Below are positions 56,569-64,000 of a DNA stretch of 64,000 nucleotides, in pieces. Source of the stretch: Streptomyces venezuelae ATCC 10712 (GTDB taxonomy: Bacteria; Actinomycetota; Actinomycetes; Streptomycetales; Streptomycetaceae); contig NZ_CP029197.1 in assembly GCF_008639165.1 (NCBI RefSeq), positions 806,001 to 870,000 of the forward strand, given 5' to 3'. Each line of letters opens with the position of its first letter. Position 1 is the first letter of the stretch. Below the pieces are notes generated by a model. It was not told the DNA's origin and ran no database searches. It saw only the letters and a program-made list of their open reading frames with translations. Both the position numbers and the translations under genes were made by a program.

Positions 56569-58629
56569 TCAGCCGGTCGTACGGGCGAGGAGCATGGCCA
56601 CGTCGTCCTGCGCGGGCGCCGCGAGGAGCTGTTCCAGGATCTCGTCGCACAGCACGTCCAGAGGCCGGTCCAGGGGCCGGAGCGCCCGGGCGAGCTGCCG
56701 CATCCCCTCGTCGAGGTCGCGGTCGCGGGCCTCGATGAGGCCGTCCGTGTAGAGCACGAGCAGCCCGCCCTTCGGCAGGGCGACCTCCTCCGTGCCGAAG
56801 TCGTGCGCGCCGGTGCCGAGCGGGGTTCCCGGCGGCCCGTCGAGGAAGGTGATCGTCCCGTCCGGGGTGGCCACGGCGGGCGGTGGATGGCCGGCGCGGG
56901 CGATGACCCAGCCGCCGGTGGCCGGGTCGTGGACGGCGTACAGACACGTCGCCATCGTGTCCTCGCCGAGGTCGGCGACGACGGCGTCGAGCGAGCTGAG
57001 CATCCGCGCCGGCGGGATGTCGTGGCGGGCCAGGGTCCGTACCGCCGTGCGGAGTTGGCCCATGACGGCCGCCGCGTGGATGCCGTGCCCCATCACGTCG
57101 CCGATGACGAGACCGGTCCGGCCGCCGGGCAGGGCGATGACGTCGAACCAGTCGCCGCCGACGTCGTGGGCGCTCGCGGGCAGGTACCGCCCGGTGAGCT
57201 CGAGTCCGGTCACGGCGGGCAGCGCGCTGTTGGTGAGGCTGCGCTGGAGGGTGAGCGCTGCCTCCCGCTGGGTCGTGTAGAGGCGGGCGTTGTCGATGTT
57301 GAGGGCGGCGCGGGCCACCACCTCGTCGATGAGGACGCAGTCCTGCGCGTCGAAGGGCTCGCGGGTCCGCAGCCGGGTCACCGTGACCGCGCCGAGCACC
57401 TTCCCCCTCGCGACCATGGGGACGAGCCGCGCCGAGCCGATGCGGGTGGCGAAATAGGTGCGGAGCGCCTCGGTGCGTGGGTCGGTGAAGAGGGCCGGGA
57501 GGTCGGTGGTGTAGAGGTTCGTGGGCCGTCCGTGCGCGACGACCTGTTCGTACACGGAGTCCAGCGGGATCTGGAAGGTCTGGCCCGGGGCCAGCAGGGA
57601 CGTGGGCGAGGTGGGGTCCGGGAAGCGGGCGGCGAGCCGCCGGAGCACGCCGCGCGTGGAGGCGACCGGGTCGTCGGGGGCGAGGACGGCCTCCAGCATC
57701 TGGACGTCGGCCGAGTCGGCGAGCTGCGGCACCAGGAAACGTACCGTCTCCTCGGCGGTCTGCCGCAGGTCCAGGGTGGTGCCGATCCGGGCCCCGGCCT
57801 CGGCGAGCAGGGCGAAGCGGTGGCGGGCCCGCTCGACCTCGATGTGCGCCTCCTGGCTCTCGGTGATGTCGACGAGGGAGGCGATGAGACCGAGGGAGCG
57901 CCGGTCGGTCCGGTCGATGAGCGGGGCGTACGAGCAGGACCAGATGTGGTCGCGCTCGGGGTCGGCGGGGGTACGGCCGACCCGGCGGGCGTCGACGACG
58001 GCGTGCCCGCTGTCCATGACCTGCCGCATCAGGGACTCCAGGGAGGCGGCGTTGACCCCGGGCACGACCTCGGTGAGGCGGCGGCCGACGTGCTCGGCCG
58101 CCGCCACGCCGTTCATCCGGGCCAGGGCGTCGTTGACGCGCAGGAACCGCAGGTCGGGGCCGAGCAGGGCGAGACCGATCGGCGACTGGGTGAAGAGGCT
58201 CTCCATCGCCGCCAGGTTCTCCCGCATGCGCAGGACCTCGGAGGTCTCCACCGCGATGAGCATCGCCCCCGGCCGGCCCGCCGGGTCGGCGGCCGGCACG
58301 ATCCACATCTCCATCGCGATCGTGTGTCCGTCGCGGTGCCGGACGGGCAGCGTGCCGACCATGGTCTCGCCCGCCTGGACCCGGAGGGTGAGCCGCTCGG
58401 CGAGTTCGCGGTTGGCGTCGGGCACGAGCAGCGGGGTGGCGAGCCGGCCGAGCACGTGCTCGGGGCGGTGCCCGAGGAGGTCCTGCGCGGCGAGGGACCA
58501 CTCGACGATGTGCCCCTCGGCGTCCTCCCGCCACAGGGCGATCGGCAGCAGCTCGCGGAGCACGCCCGCGTCCCCGACGGCCGCACGGGGCGGCTGCGGA
58601 ACCCTGCTCGACGACTCGTGAGTCTCCAA
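56569..58629 (-). CDS. PAS-PAS-GAF-SpoIIE (PP2C) phosphatase
   Basis: A 686-aa soluble signalling phosphatase. A PAS domain (about residues 20-130), a second PAS domain (about 135-255, FTQSPIGLALLGPDLRFLRVNDAL), a GAF domain (about 265-430, RHRFALLAEAGARIGTTLDL) and a SpoIIE/RsbU-type PP2C domain (about 455-680: GGDWFDVIAL, VIGDVMGHGIHAA, GHPPPAV, LVLYTDGLIEARD, QDDVAMLL) are in order. It would dephosphorylate an anti-anti-sigma factor under a small-molecule or redox cue. The start is uncertain: TTG at 58629 is the first after an in-frame stop; a later GTG is possible. The gap to 58894 holds no gene. Confidence 0.9.
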   Translation of the reverse strand: METHESSSRVPQPPRAAVGDAGVLRELLPIALWREDAEGHIVEWSLAAQDLLGHRPEHVLGRLATPLLVPDANRELAERLTLRVQAGETMVGTLPVRHRDGHTIAMEMWIVPAADPAGRPGAMLIAVETSEVLRMRENLAAMESLFTQSPIGLALLGPDLRFLRVNDALARMNGVAAAEHVGRRLTEVVPGVNAASLESLMRQVMDSGHAVVDARRVGRTPADPERDHIWSCSYAPLIDRTDRRSLGLIASLVDITESQEAHIEVERARHRFALLAEAGARIGTTLDLRQTAEETVRFLVPQLADSADVQMLEAVLAPDDPVASTRGVLRRLAARFPDPTSPTSLLAPGQTFQIPLDSVYEQVVAHGRPTNLYTTDLPALFTDPRTEALRTYFATRIGSARLVPMVARGKVLGAVTVTRLRTREPFDAQDCVLIDEVVARAALNIDNARLYTTQREAALTLQRSLTNSALPAVTGLELTGRYLPASAHDVGGDWFDVIALPGGRTGLVIGDVMGHGIHAAAVMGQLRTAVRTLARHDIPPARMLSSLDAVVADLGEDTMATCLYAVHDPATGGWVIARAGHPPPAVATPDGTITFLDGPPGTPLGTGAHDFGTEEVALPKGGLLVLYTDGLIEARDRDLDEGMRQLARALRPLDRPLDVLCDEILEQLLAAPAQDDVAMLLARTTG

Positions 58630-58894
58630 CGCATCGACCTACGCATCGGCCCGGCCCCGGGGGGCGCATTCCCTGTCGAATCACCCTAGCCGAGGAGCCG
58701 GGGCCGGGCTCTGCGCAGTGCGGCCGATCGATGGGGCGAACTCTGGGGGGGCGGCGCGGGCGGCGGGGCCCCGGCGGGAGCGCGCCTCGGGCCTGCGGGT
58801 TTCCGTAGTTCTACGGATGTGCGGGCGGCGCGCGGCTGCCAGAGTCGGTCCGACCTCTGTGTTCACGCGTCCCCCCACCCCCGGAGCACCCCGC

Positions 58895-60715
58895 ATGAGC
58901 AGCCGCTCCCCCGACGAGTTCCGCCTCGGTGCGCGCCCGTACGACCGTGGGTCGGGGGGTGGGGAGCGAGACGGTGGCGGTGACGGTACGGGTGGGGGTG
59001 TGGGGGCCGGTGCCGGTACGGGGGCCGGGGTCGGTGCCGGTACGGGTGGCGATGGCGCCGGTACGGGGGCCGGGGTCGGTGCCGGCATCGGTAGGGGCAC
59101 TGGTCCTGAGGCTGCCGACGGCGCCGGCGCGCGCACCGGCGAGCCCGACGATCCGCACGAGCTGCTGCACCGGGCGCGGCGGCTCTCCGCCCACGGGCAC
59201 CCCGGGGCGGGAAGCGCCTGGGAGCTGGCCGCCGTCGCCCTGCGGCGCGCGGGCGGCAGCCTCACCCCCGGCGACCACGCGGACGCCCTGGACGCCACGG
59301 CGCTCGACTGCCGGGGCGCGGCCGGGCCCGCCGCGGGCCCCCTCTTCTTCCGGGCCGCCGACCTGCACGAACAGGCCGGACAGCGGGGCAAGGCGCTGGT
59401 CTCACGGGCCCGGGCGCTCGTCGCGGGACCCGAGGTCGGCGCGACGGCCTGCGCCCGGCTCACGGAACTGTGCGGACGGGCCACCGCCCTCCACGCGATC
59501 GGGCAGGCGGATGCAGCCGAGACCGCCACGGTCCATCTGCTGCGCGGCCGGGCCCGCGCCGATCTGCTGGACACGGCGCCCGACCCGGCGGCCGAGGCGG
59601 ACGCCCTGCGCGCGGAGCTCACCCGGCTGATCGCTTTCGCCGCGCCTTACCGGGCCGACCCCGCCGTCCTCGGCGTGCTCGCCGACACCCGCGCACTGCT
59701 CGGCCGGATCACCGCGCCCGACGACCCGGCCGCCGCGCTCGTCCACCTCAGGGCCGCGCTCGCCGAGCACCGCGCCGGAGACCTGCCCTGGCCTGCCACC
59801 CCGCACGAACTCCTCCTCGCCGCCGCCCTGCGGGCCACCGGCGCCCACGAGGAGGCCCGCGCCCTCCTGCGGGCCGCGCTCGCCGCCGGCGCGCCGGACA
59901 CCCCGCTCCGGGCTGCCGACCGGGCACTTCTCTGCCTGGCCCTCGCCCGGACGGTCGAGGTGGACGGCGGGCCGGGACGAACGGCCACGGGGGCGCGGGA
60001 CCCCGAGGAGGAGATGGTGGCGCTGCTCGCGGAGGCCGTCCGTCATGCCGACGGGCCCGTCGGCGACGTCCATGTCGGGGCCGTCGCCCGCCTCCGGCTC
60101 GGGGTGGCGCTCGCGGAACGCGGCCGGTACGGCGAGGCCTCCGAGCTGCTCGCCCGTGCCCTGGACGGGTTCACGGCGGAGGGCGACGCCGCCGCGCGCG
60201 TACGGGTCAGGGCCTGGCTCGCGCAGTGTGCGCTCGGCCTCGGCGAACCCGCTGGGGCGGCCCGCGAGTACGCGCTCGCGGCCGCCGAGGCCGGGCGGTG
60301 GGACGAGCGGCGGCACCGCGAGGAGCTGAGCCACCGGACCGCGTACGCGCTCGCCCTGGCCGGGTCGCCCGAACGGGCGGTGCGGGAGTGGCGGGGGCTG
60401 TCGGAGGCCGCCGGCGCGGGCGGTACGGTCGACCCCGGCGCCCCGACCGAAACCGAGACGGCCACTGCGGCCAGTTCGGCTACGGCCACGGCCACTTCAG
60501 CCACTTCGGCTACGGCCCGACCGGCGACGGAGTCGGAGTCGGAGTCCGCGGCGGGTGGGGGCTCGGGGGTGGGCGGTCCTTGGCAGGGGGTGTACGACCT
60601 CCCGGAGCCGTTCGGGCCGCCGGGGCGCTACCAGGTGAACGTGTACGGCGAAGTGGGCGGGGCATGGCCGTGGGCCACCACCGCCCCGGGGACCCGAGTA
60701 CAGGGGTGCGTGTGA
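58895..60715 (+). CDS. TPR-like helical repeat protein coupled to a Ser/Thr kinase
   Basis: A 606-aa protein. After a short start (MSSRSPDEFRLGARPYDRG), residues 25-80 are a Gly/Ala/Thr-rich low-complexity linker encoded by 45-bp repeats; from about residue 85 to 530 the sequence is degenerate TPR-like alpha-helical repeats (ADLHEQAGQRGKALVSRARAL, LHAIGQADAAETATVHLLRG, RLGVALAERGRYGEASELLARALDGFTAEGD, AGAAREYALAAAEAG). The C-terminus has a Thr/Ala/Ser/Glu repeat run and a final VYDLPEPFGPPGRYQVNVYG. The stop overlaps the kinase start by 4 bp, so it probably scaffolds or regulates that kinase. Confidence 0.85.
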   Translation: MSSRSPDEFRLGARPYDRGSGGGERDGGGDGTGGGVGAGAGTGAGVGAGTGGDGAGTGAGVGAGIGRGTGPEAADGAGARTGEPDDPHELLHRARRLSAHGHPGAGSAWELAAVALRRAGGSLTPGDHADALDATALDCRGAAGPAAGPLFFRAADLHEQAGQRGKALVSRARALVAGPEVGATACARLTELCGRATALHAIGQADAAETATVHLLRGRARADLLDTAPDPAAEADALRAELTRLIAFAAPYRADPAVLGVLADTRALLGRITAPDDPAAALVHLRAALAEHRAGDLPWPATPHELLLAAALRATGAHEEARALLRAALAAGAPDTPLRAADRALLCLALARTVEVDGGPGRTATGARDPEEEMVALLAEAVRHADGPVGDVHVGAVARLRLGVALAERGRYGEASELLARALDGFTAEGDAAARVRVRAWLAQCALGLGEPAGAAREYALAAAEAGRWDERRHREELSHRTAYALALAGSPERAVREWRGLSEAAGAGGTVDPGAPTETETATAASSATATATSATSATARPATESESESAAGGGSGVGGPWQGVYDLPEPFGPPGRYQVNVYGEVGGAWPWATTAPGTRVQGCV

Positions 60716-62514
60716 GCAGAGTGATCGACGGCCGCTTCGAGCTCATGGAGCGGCTGGGGGGCGGCGGGATGGGAACGGTCTGGCGCGCCCGCGACCTGGC
60801 CCTCCACCGTGACGTGGCGCTCAAGGAGGTACGCCCGCCGGACCCCGCCCTCGCCGAGCACGACGTCGAGAGCGCCCGGACCCTGCGCGAGCGCGTCCTG
60901 CGCGAGGCGCGCGCCCTCGCCCGCATCGACCACCCCAACGTGGTGACGATCCACCACATCGTGGACGCCGGCGAGGGCACGTACCCGTGGCTGGTGATGG
61001 AACTGGTCACCGGCGGGTCCCTCCAGGACCGGCTCGACCGGGGCACGATGACGCCCGCCGAGGCCGCGGGTCTCGGCCGCGAGCTGCTCTCGGCGCTGCG
61101 GGCCGCCCACGCCCGGGACATCGAGCACCGCGACGTGAAGCCGCCCAACGTCCTGCTGCGCCCCGACGGGCGCCCCGTGCTCACCGACTTCGGCATCGCG
61201 GCGATCCGCGAGTCCACCGTCCTCACGGCCTCCGGCTCCATCATCGGGTCCCCGGACTACATGGCGCCCGAGCGGATCCGCGGCGGCGGTGGCAGCGGTC
61301 CGGCCGCCGACCTGTGGTCGCTCGGCATGGTGCTGTACGTGGCGGTGGAGGGCCACCATCCGCTGCGCCGGGAGAACACCCTCGCGACGCTGGCGGCCGT
61401 CCTCTCCGACGACGTCCCGCCGCCGCGGCGGGCGGGCGCGCTGACCGGCGTCCTGACCGCGCTGCTCGTCCGTGACCCCGCGGCCCGCCCGACGGCGGAG
61501 GAACTCGACCGCGCGCTCGCGTCCGTCGCCGGGCCGGACGCGGGTGCGCGTACGGATGCCGTGCGGGACGGGGCGCCGGGTGTGACGGGAGCGGCGGGCC
61601 CGGGCGTCGTGGCCGATGCCGGGGGCGGGGACGACGGCGAGGCGACGTCCTTCCGGCTGGCGCCTCCTTCGGGGGCGGCGGCCGCCCCAGCTCCGACACC
61701 GCCTGCGGGTGCCCCGGTTTCGACGGCACCGACGGGTCCGGCGGGTCCGGCGGCGCACGGGGCGGTTCCTGGCGCGGGTTCCGGCGCGTTTGCGGCGACC
61801 GCGCCCTCGGTCGGCGCCCCGTCCTCCCGTCCCGGCGAGAGGCGCCGGCGGAGCCGTACCGCTCGGTTCCTCGGTTCCGCCGTCGTGGTGGTGCTCGCCG
61901 TCGGCATTCCGGTCGCCGCCATGAACTGGGACTGGCGGCCGGGCGATCCGGGCGGCGGCGCGAGCAGCGCTCCCCCGTCCCAGCAGGGACCGGTCGCCCA
62001 GCGGCCCAAGGTGACGACCGCCCCCGTCACGACGCCGCCGTCGAAGGACGGGGACCCGGTGCGGCGCGATCTGCTGACGCCCGACGGGGTGCGGGCCGCC
62101 GTCGCCGCCATCAAGGCGGCCTCGGGCGGGGACAAGGTGACCAGCTTCGTCGTGTACCCGGACTACGCGGTCGCCGAAGCCGTCGTCAAGGGCAGCAGCA
62201 AGCTGTACGACCGCTACATCTACCGGGGCAAGGACGTCGCCGAACGCCAGGGATCCGGCACCGCCTTCCCCGGTGCGGTCCCGGCCGATCTGGACGACTT
62301 CGACTGGGACGCCGTACCGGCCCTCATGAAACGGGCGGAGAAGGAGCTGGGTGTCGACAAGCCGACCAGTCGCTACCTCGTCCTCACCCCCGCCTCCACG
62401 ATCTTCGGGACCAAGGCGGGCATGAGCGTCTACCTGTCCGACACGTACGGCTCCGCCTACCTCAGCGCGGACCAGAAGGGCCGGGTGACGGCGACCTACC
62501 CCCGCGAGAAGTAA
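60712..62514 (+). CDS. Membrane Ser/Thr protein kinase (Hanks type)
   Basis: A 600-aa PknB-like kinase. The N-terminal catalytic domain (residues about 7-270) has GGGGMGTVW, VALKEV (ATP-binding Lys), EHRDVKPPNVLL (catalytic loop), DFGIAAI and MAPERI, all intact. A Pro/Ala/Gly-rich juxtamembrane region follows, then one helix (about 388-405, FLGSAVVVVLAVGIPVAAM) and an extracellular domain of about 190 residues ending TYPREK, without PASTA repeats. The GTG at 60712 overlaps the upstream TPR stop (GTGA). The kinase ends 19 nt inside the convergent LuxR gene. Confidence 0.93.
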   Translation: MSRVIDGRFELMERLGGGGMGTVWRARDLALHRDVALKEVRPPDPALAEHDVESARTLRERVLREARALARIDHPNVVTIHHIVDAGEGTYPWLVMELVTGGSLQDRLDRGTMTPAEAAGLGRELLSALRAAHARDIEHRDVKPPNVLLRPDGRPVLTDFGIAAIRESTVLTASGSIIGSPDYMAPERIRGGGGSGPAADLWSLGMVLYVAVEGHHPLRRENTLATLAAVLSDDVPPPRRAGALTGVLTALLVRDPAARPTAEELDRALASVAGPDAGARTDAVRDGAPGVTGAAGPGVVADAGGGDDGEATSFRLAPPSGAAAAPAPTPPAGAPVSTAPTGPAGPAAHGAVPGAGSGAFAATAPSVGAPSSRPGERRRRSRTARFLGSAVVVVLAVGIPVAAMNWDWRPGDPGGGASSAPPSQQGPVAQRPKVTTAPVTTPPSKDGDPVRRDLLTPDGVRAAVAAIKAASGGDKVTSFVVYPDYAVAEAVVKGSSKLYDRYIYRGKDVAERQGSGTAFPGAVPADLDDFDWDAVPALMKRAEKELGVDKPTSRYLVLTPASTIFGTKAGMSVYLSDTYGSAYLSADQKGRVTATYPREK

Positions 62515-64000
62515 CCCCCACCGACGCCTCCACCGACTCCACCGACGCCTCCGCCGATCCCGACGCCGCCGACGCCGTCCCTGACCACGCCGTCCCTGAC
62601 CACGAGGGAGGCGAGTCCGGCCCGGGTCTCCACACCCGTCTTGCGGTAGACCCGGGCGACATGGCTCTCGACCGTGCGCGGGCTCAGGCAGAGCCGTTCG
62701 GCCACGGCCTGGTTGGTGAGCCCTTCGGCGACCAGGACCGAGATCTCGCGTTCCCGTGGGGTGAGGACGGCGAGCCGCCCTCCGGCCACGCCCCCTTCAG
62801 GGGCGGGCCGGGTGCCGGGCCAGGTGTGGTCGGCCACGTCGGCGAGGAGACGGGCGCCGCCGTCGGCGGCCAGCCGGCGGCCTCTGCGCCACAGCGCGGC
62901 GGCCGCGGTGCCGTCTCCCGCCGCTCGTACGTACGGCGCGGCGAGGAGCAGACTGTGGGCCTCGCGGACGGTGGCACCGGAGCGGGCGCTCTCCCGCACC
63001 GCCTCGGTCAACGCCTCCGCCGCGGCGACCGGTTCGCCGCGGCGCGCGAGAACCTGCCCCCAGGCCCGCAGCGCGGCGGCACGCTGGGCGGGCAGCCCGA
63101 GCGGTTCCGCCTCCGCGAGCGCCCGCCGGGCGACCCGCTCGGCCTCCGCGAGGTCGCCGGTGGCCAGCGCCGCTCCGGCGAGGAGTTCGAGGTAGCCGGG
63201 GCGCAGTGACGGCTGGAGCCGGGACAGGTTCCGGTCGCCGCCCGCCCGCACGAGCACCTCCCGCACCCGGTGGGGGTCCTCGCCGAGCGGAACGCAGTAG
63301 CCGAGCAGGCAGCGGGCCTGGGTGGCCCACCAGCCTTCGGCGGTGCCCACGGTGGCGGCGGCCTCCTCGGCGGCGGCGAGTGCCTCCGGGTCGCCGAGCG
63401 GACGGGCGTGCAGCAGGACCACGGCGCGGATCGCCCCGCTGAAGCCGACGAGTTCGGCGCCGCCGAGGGTGCGGGCGACGGCGAGGGACTCGTCGGCCAG
63501 GTCGAGCGCGGCGCCGACCCTGCCGGTCAGGAAGTGCACGTACGCCGAGCAGAGGAGGAGCTGCGAGAGCGCGAAGGGGCGTCCGGCGCGCCGGGCCATC
63601 GCGATGCCCCGGGTGGCGTGGCGCTCGGCGGTGCCGTACTGCTCCAGGAAGACCTCGGTCCAGCTGAGTCGTACCAACGACTCGGCGTGATCGGCAAGTT
63701 CGCCGTCGGTGAAGGTGCCGGTGAGGGCGGCCGCCTCCGCCGCGTGGACGCGGGCGGCCGTGGTCTCCCCCTCGTACGCCTCCCCGAGCGCGGCGAGGGT
63801 CAGGACCTCCGCCGCGCCCGCGTCGTCGCCCCGCCGGCGGGCCTCGGCGAGGGTGTCGGCGAGGACGGGCCTGACCTCGGGATACCGGGCGGCGAACAGG
63901 GCCCGGCAGCCCCATTCGACGACCAGCCAGGTCCGCAGGTCGGGGCGGGGGCCGGGGGTGCGCTCCAGTTCCCTGCGGAGCAGCGCGTCGGCCTCGGGGT
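62496..64000 (-). CDS. LuxR family transcriptional regulator (N-terminus cut by right edge)
   Basis: About 500 codons are visible and the frame is open at the window edge, so the N-terminal ATPase region (if of the MalT/LAL type) is outside. The visible part is a helical, TPR-like sensor region (ERHATRGIAMARRAGRPFALSQLLL, AERVARRALAEAEPLGLPAQRAAALRAW) and a C-terminal LuxR helix-turn-helix (LTPREREISVLVAEGLTNQAVAERLCLSPRTVESHVARVYRKTGV). An unusual Gly/Val-rich tail (GGVGIGGGVGGVGGGVGGG) follows, produced by DNA repeats. Confidence 0.9.
   Translation of the reverse strand, partial: PEADALLRRELERTPGPRPDLRTWLVVEWGCRALFAARYPEVRPVLADTLAEARRRGDDAGAAEVLTLAALGEAYEGETTAARVHAAEAAALTGTFTDGELADHAESLVRLSWTEVFLEQYGTAERHATRGIAMARRAGRPFALSQLLLCSAYVHFLTGRVGAALDLADESLAVARTLGGAELVGFSGAIRAVVLLHARPLGDPEALAAAEEAAATVGTAEGWWATQARCLLGYCVPLGEDPHRVREVLVRAGGDRNLSRLQPSLRPGYLELLAGAALATGDLAEAERVARRALAEAEPLGLPAQRAAALRAWGQVLARRGEPVAAAEALTEAVRESARSGATVREAHSLLLAAPYVRAAGDGTAAAALWRRGRRLAADGGARLLADVADHTWPGTRPAPEGGVAGGRLAVLTPREREISVLVAEGLTNQAVAERLCLSPRTVESHVARVYRKTGVETRAGLASLVVRDGVVRDGVGGVGIGGGVGGVGGGVGGGYFSRG
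62505..62603. repeat. Tandem repeats at the C-terminus of the LuxR gene
   Basis: A 15-bp unit is perfectly duplicated (62574-62588, 62589-62603) and a CACCGACGCCTC-type 9-12-bp motif repeats over 62516-62573. They encode the RDGV-duplicated and Gly/Val-rich C-terminal tail and partly abut the convergent kinase stop. Confidence 0.75.

Overview
The window is chromosomal DNA of a Streptomyces-type actinomycete. It has very high GC with strong third-position GC, frequent GTG and some TTG starts, and many genes whose start codon lies 6-8 nt after a TANNNT-like -10 box (leaderless transcripts). Genus-typical families include a mycothiol-dependent isomerase, an F420-type nitroreductase, SpoIIE and RsbW-like signalling proteins, a DGPF-coupled ECF sigma factor and a FUSC permease. 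From memory, the order ROK glucokinase, LacI regulator, etfBA, flavin reductase, acyltransferase, threonine aldolase through ung resembles the S. coelicolor SCO1077-SCO1114 neighbourhood; I could not check this. About 65 protein genes are called. I saw no rRNA, tRNA, insertion sequence, phage or CRISPR array.

Layout. 1-6.2 kb: a gene cut by the left edge, an RsbW-like ATP-binding protein, a translationally coupled SHOCT/ABC ATPase/FtsX permease operon, and a divergent TetR regulator with a palindromic operator followed by a DUF4865 gene. 6.2-15 kb: a methyltransferase, an SRPBCC protein, a ROK regulator, a 77-aa exported protein, an MFS permease, a mycothiol isomerase-like protein, a DHFR-like protein and a two-component system. 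14.4-20.5 kb: a TetR/deazaflavin-oxidoreductase divergon with three operator-like repeats, a geranylgeranyl-reductase family oxidoreductase divergent from an M20 peptidase, and an MBL hydrolase. 20.5-22.3 kb: four tandem small secreted peptidoglycan-binding proteins. 22.4-29.5 kb: a P-loop/Nudix fusion, ROK kinase and LacI divergon, an HpcH/HpaI-like protein and etfBA.

29.7-36 kb: a flavin reductase preceded by a 26-codon leader peptide of the cysteine-attenuator type, a thioredoxin-like protein, an acyltransferase, a B3/4-domain protein, and a coupled DUF6421/SDR/threonine-aldolase operon. 36-49.4 kb: a GNAT protein, DUF5134 and M56 membrane proteins, a PAP2 phosphatase, TetR, an LVIVD surface protein divergent from a DUF305 lipoprotein, an ArsR/old-yellow-enzyme divergon with two perfect operators, a beta-propeller protein, ung, a BadF-type kinase, a CbiX-like protein without its usual histidines, and a lactonase. 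49.7-64 kb: FUSC permease, DNA alkylation repair protein, an ECF42-type sigma factor coupled to its DGPF protein with a matching promoter, a DAO-Rieske oxidoreductase, an Lrp regulator, an orphan molybdopterin-type HTH-TOBE protein, a PAS/GAF/SpoIIE phosphatase, a TPR-like protein coupled to a Ser/Thr kinase, and a LuxR-type regulator cut by the right edge.

Two themes recur. Small regulator/target pairs carry visible operators (TetR, LacI, ArsR, ECF). Several genes are followed by short, degenerate GC-rich tandem repeats just past the stop codon, some of which appear to copy the gene's own last codons. The most interesting items are the leader peptide/flavin reductase unit, the secreted peptidoglycan-binding array, the TPR-kinase pair and the stop-codon-centred repeats.
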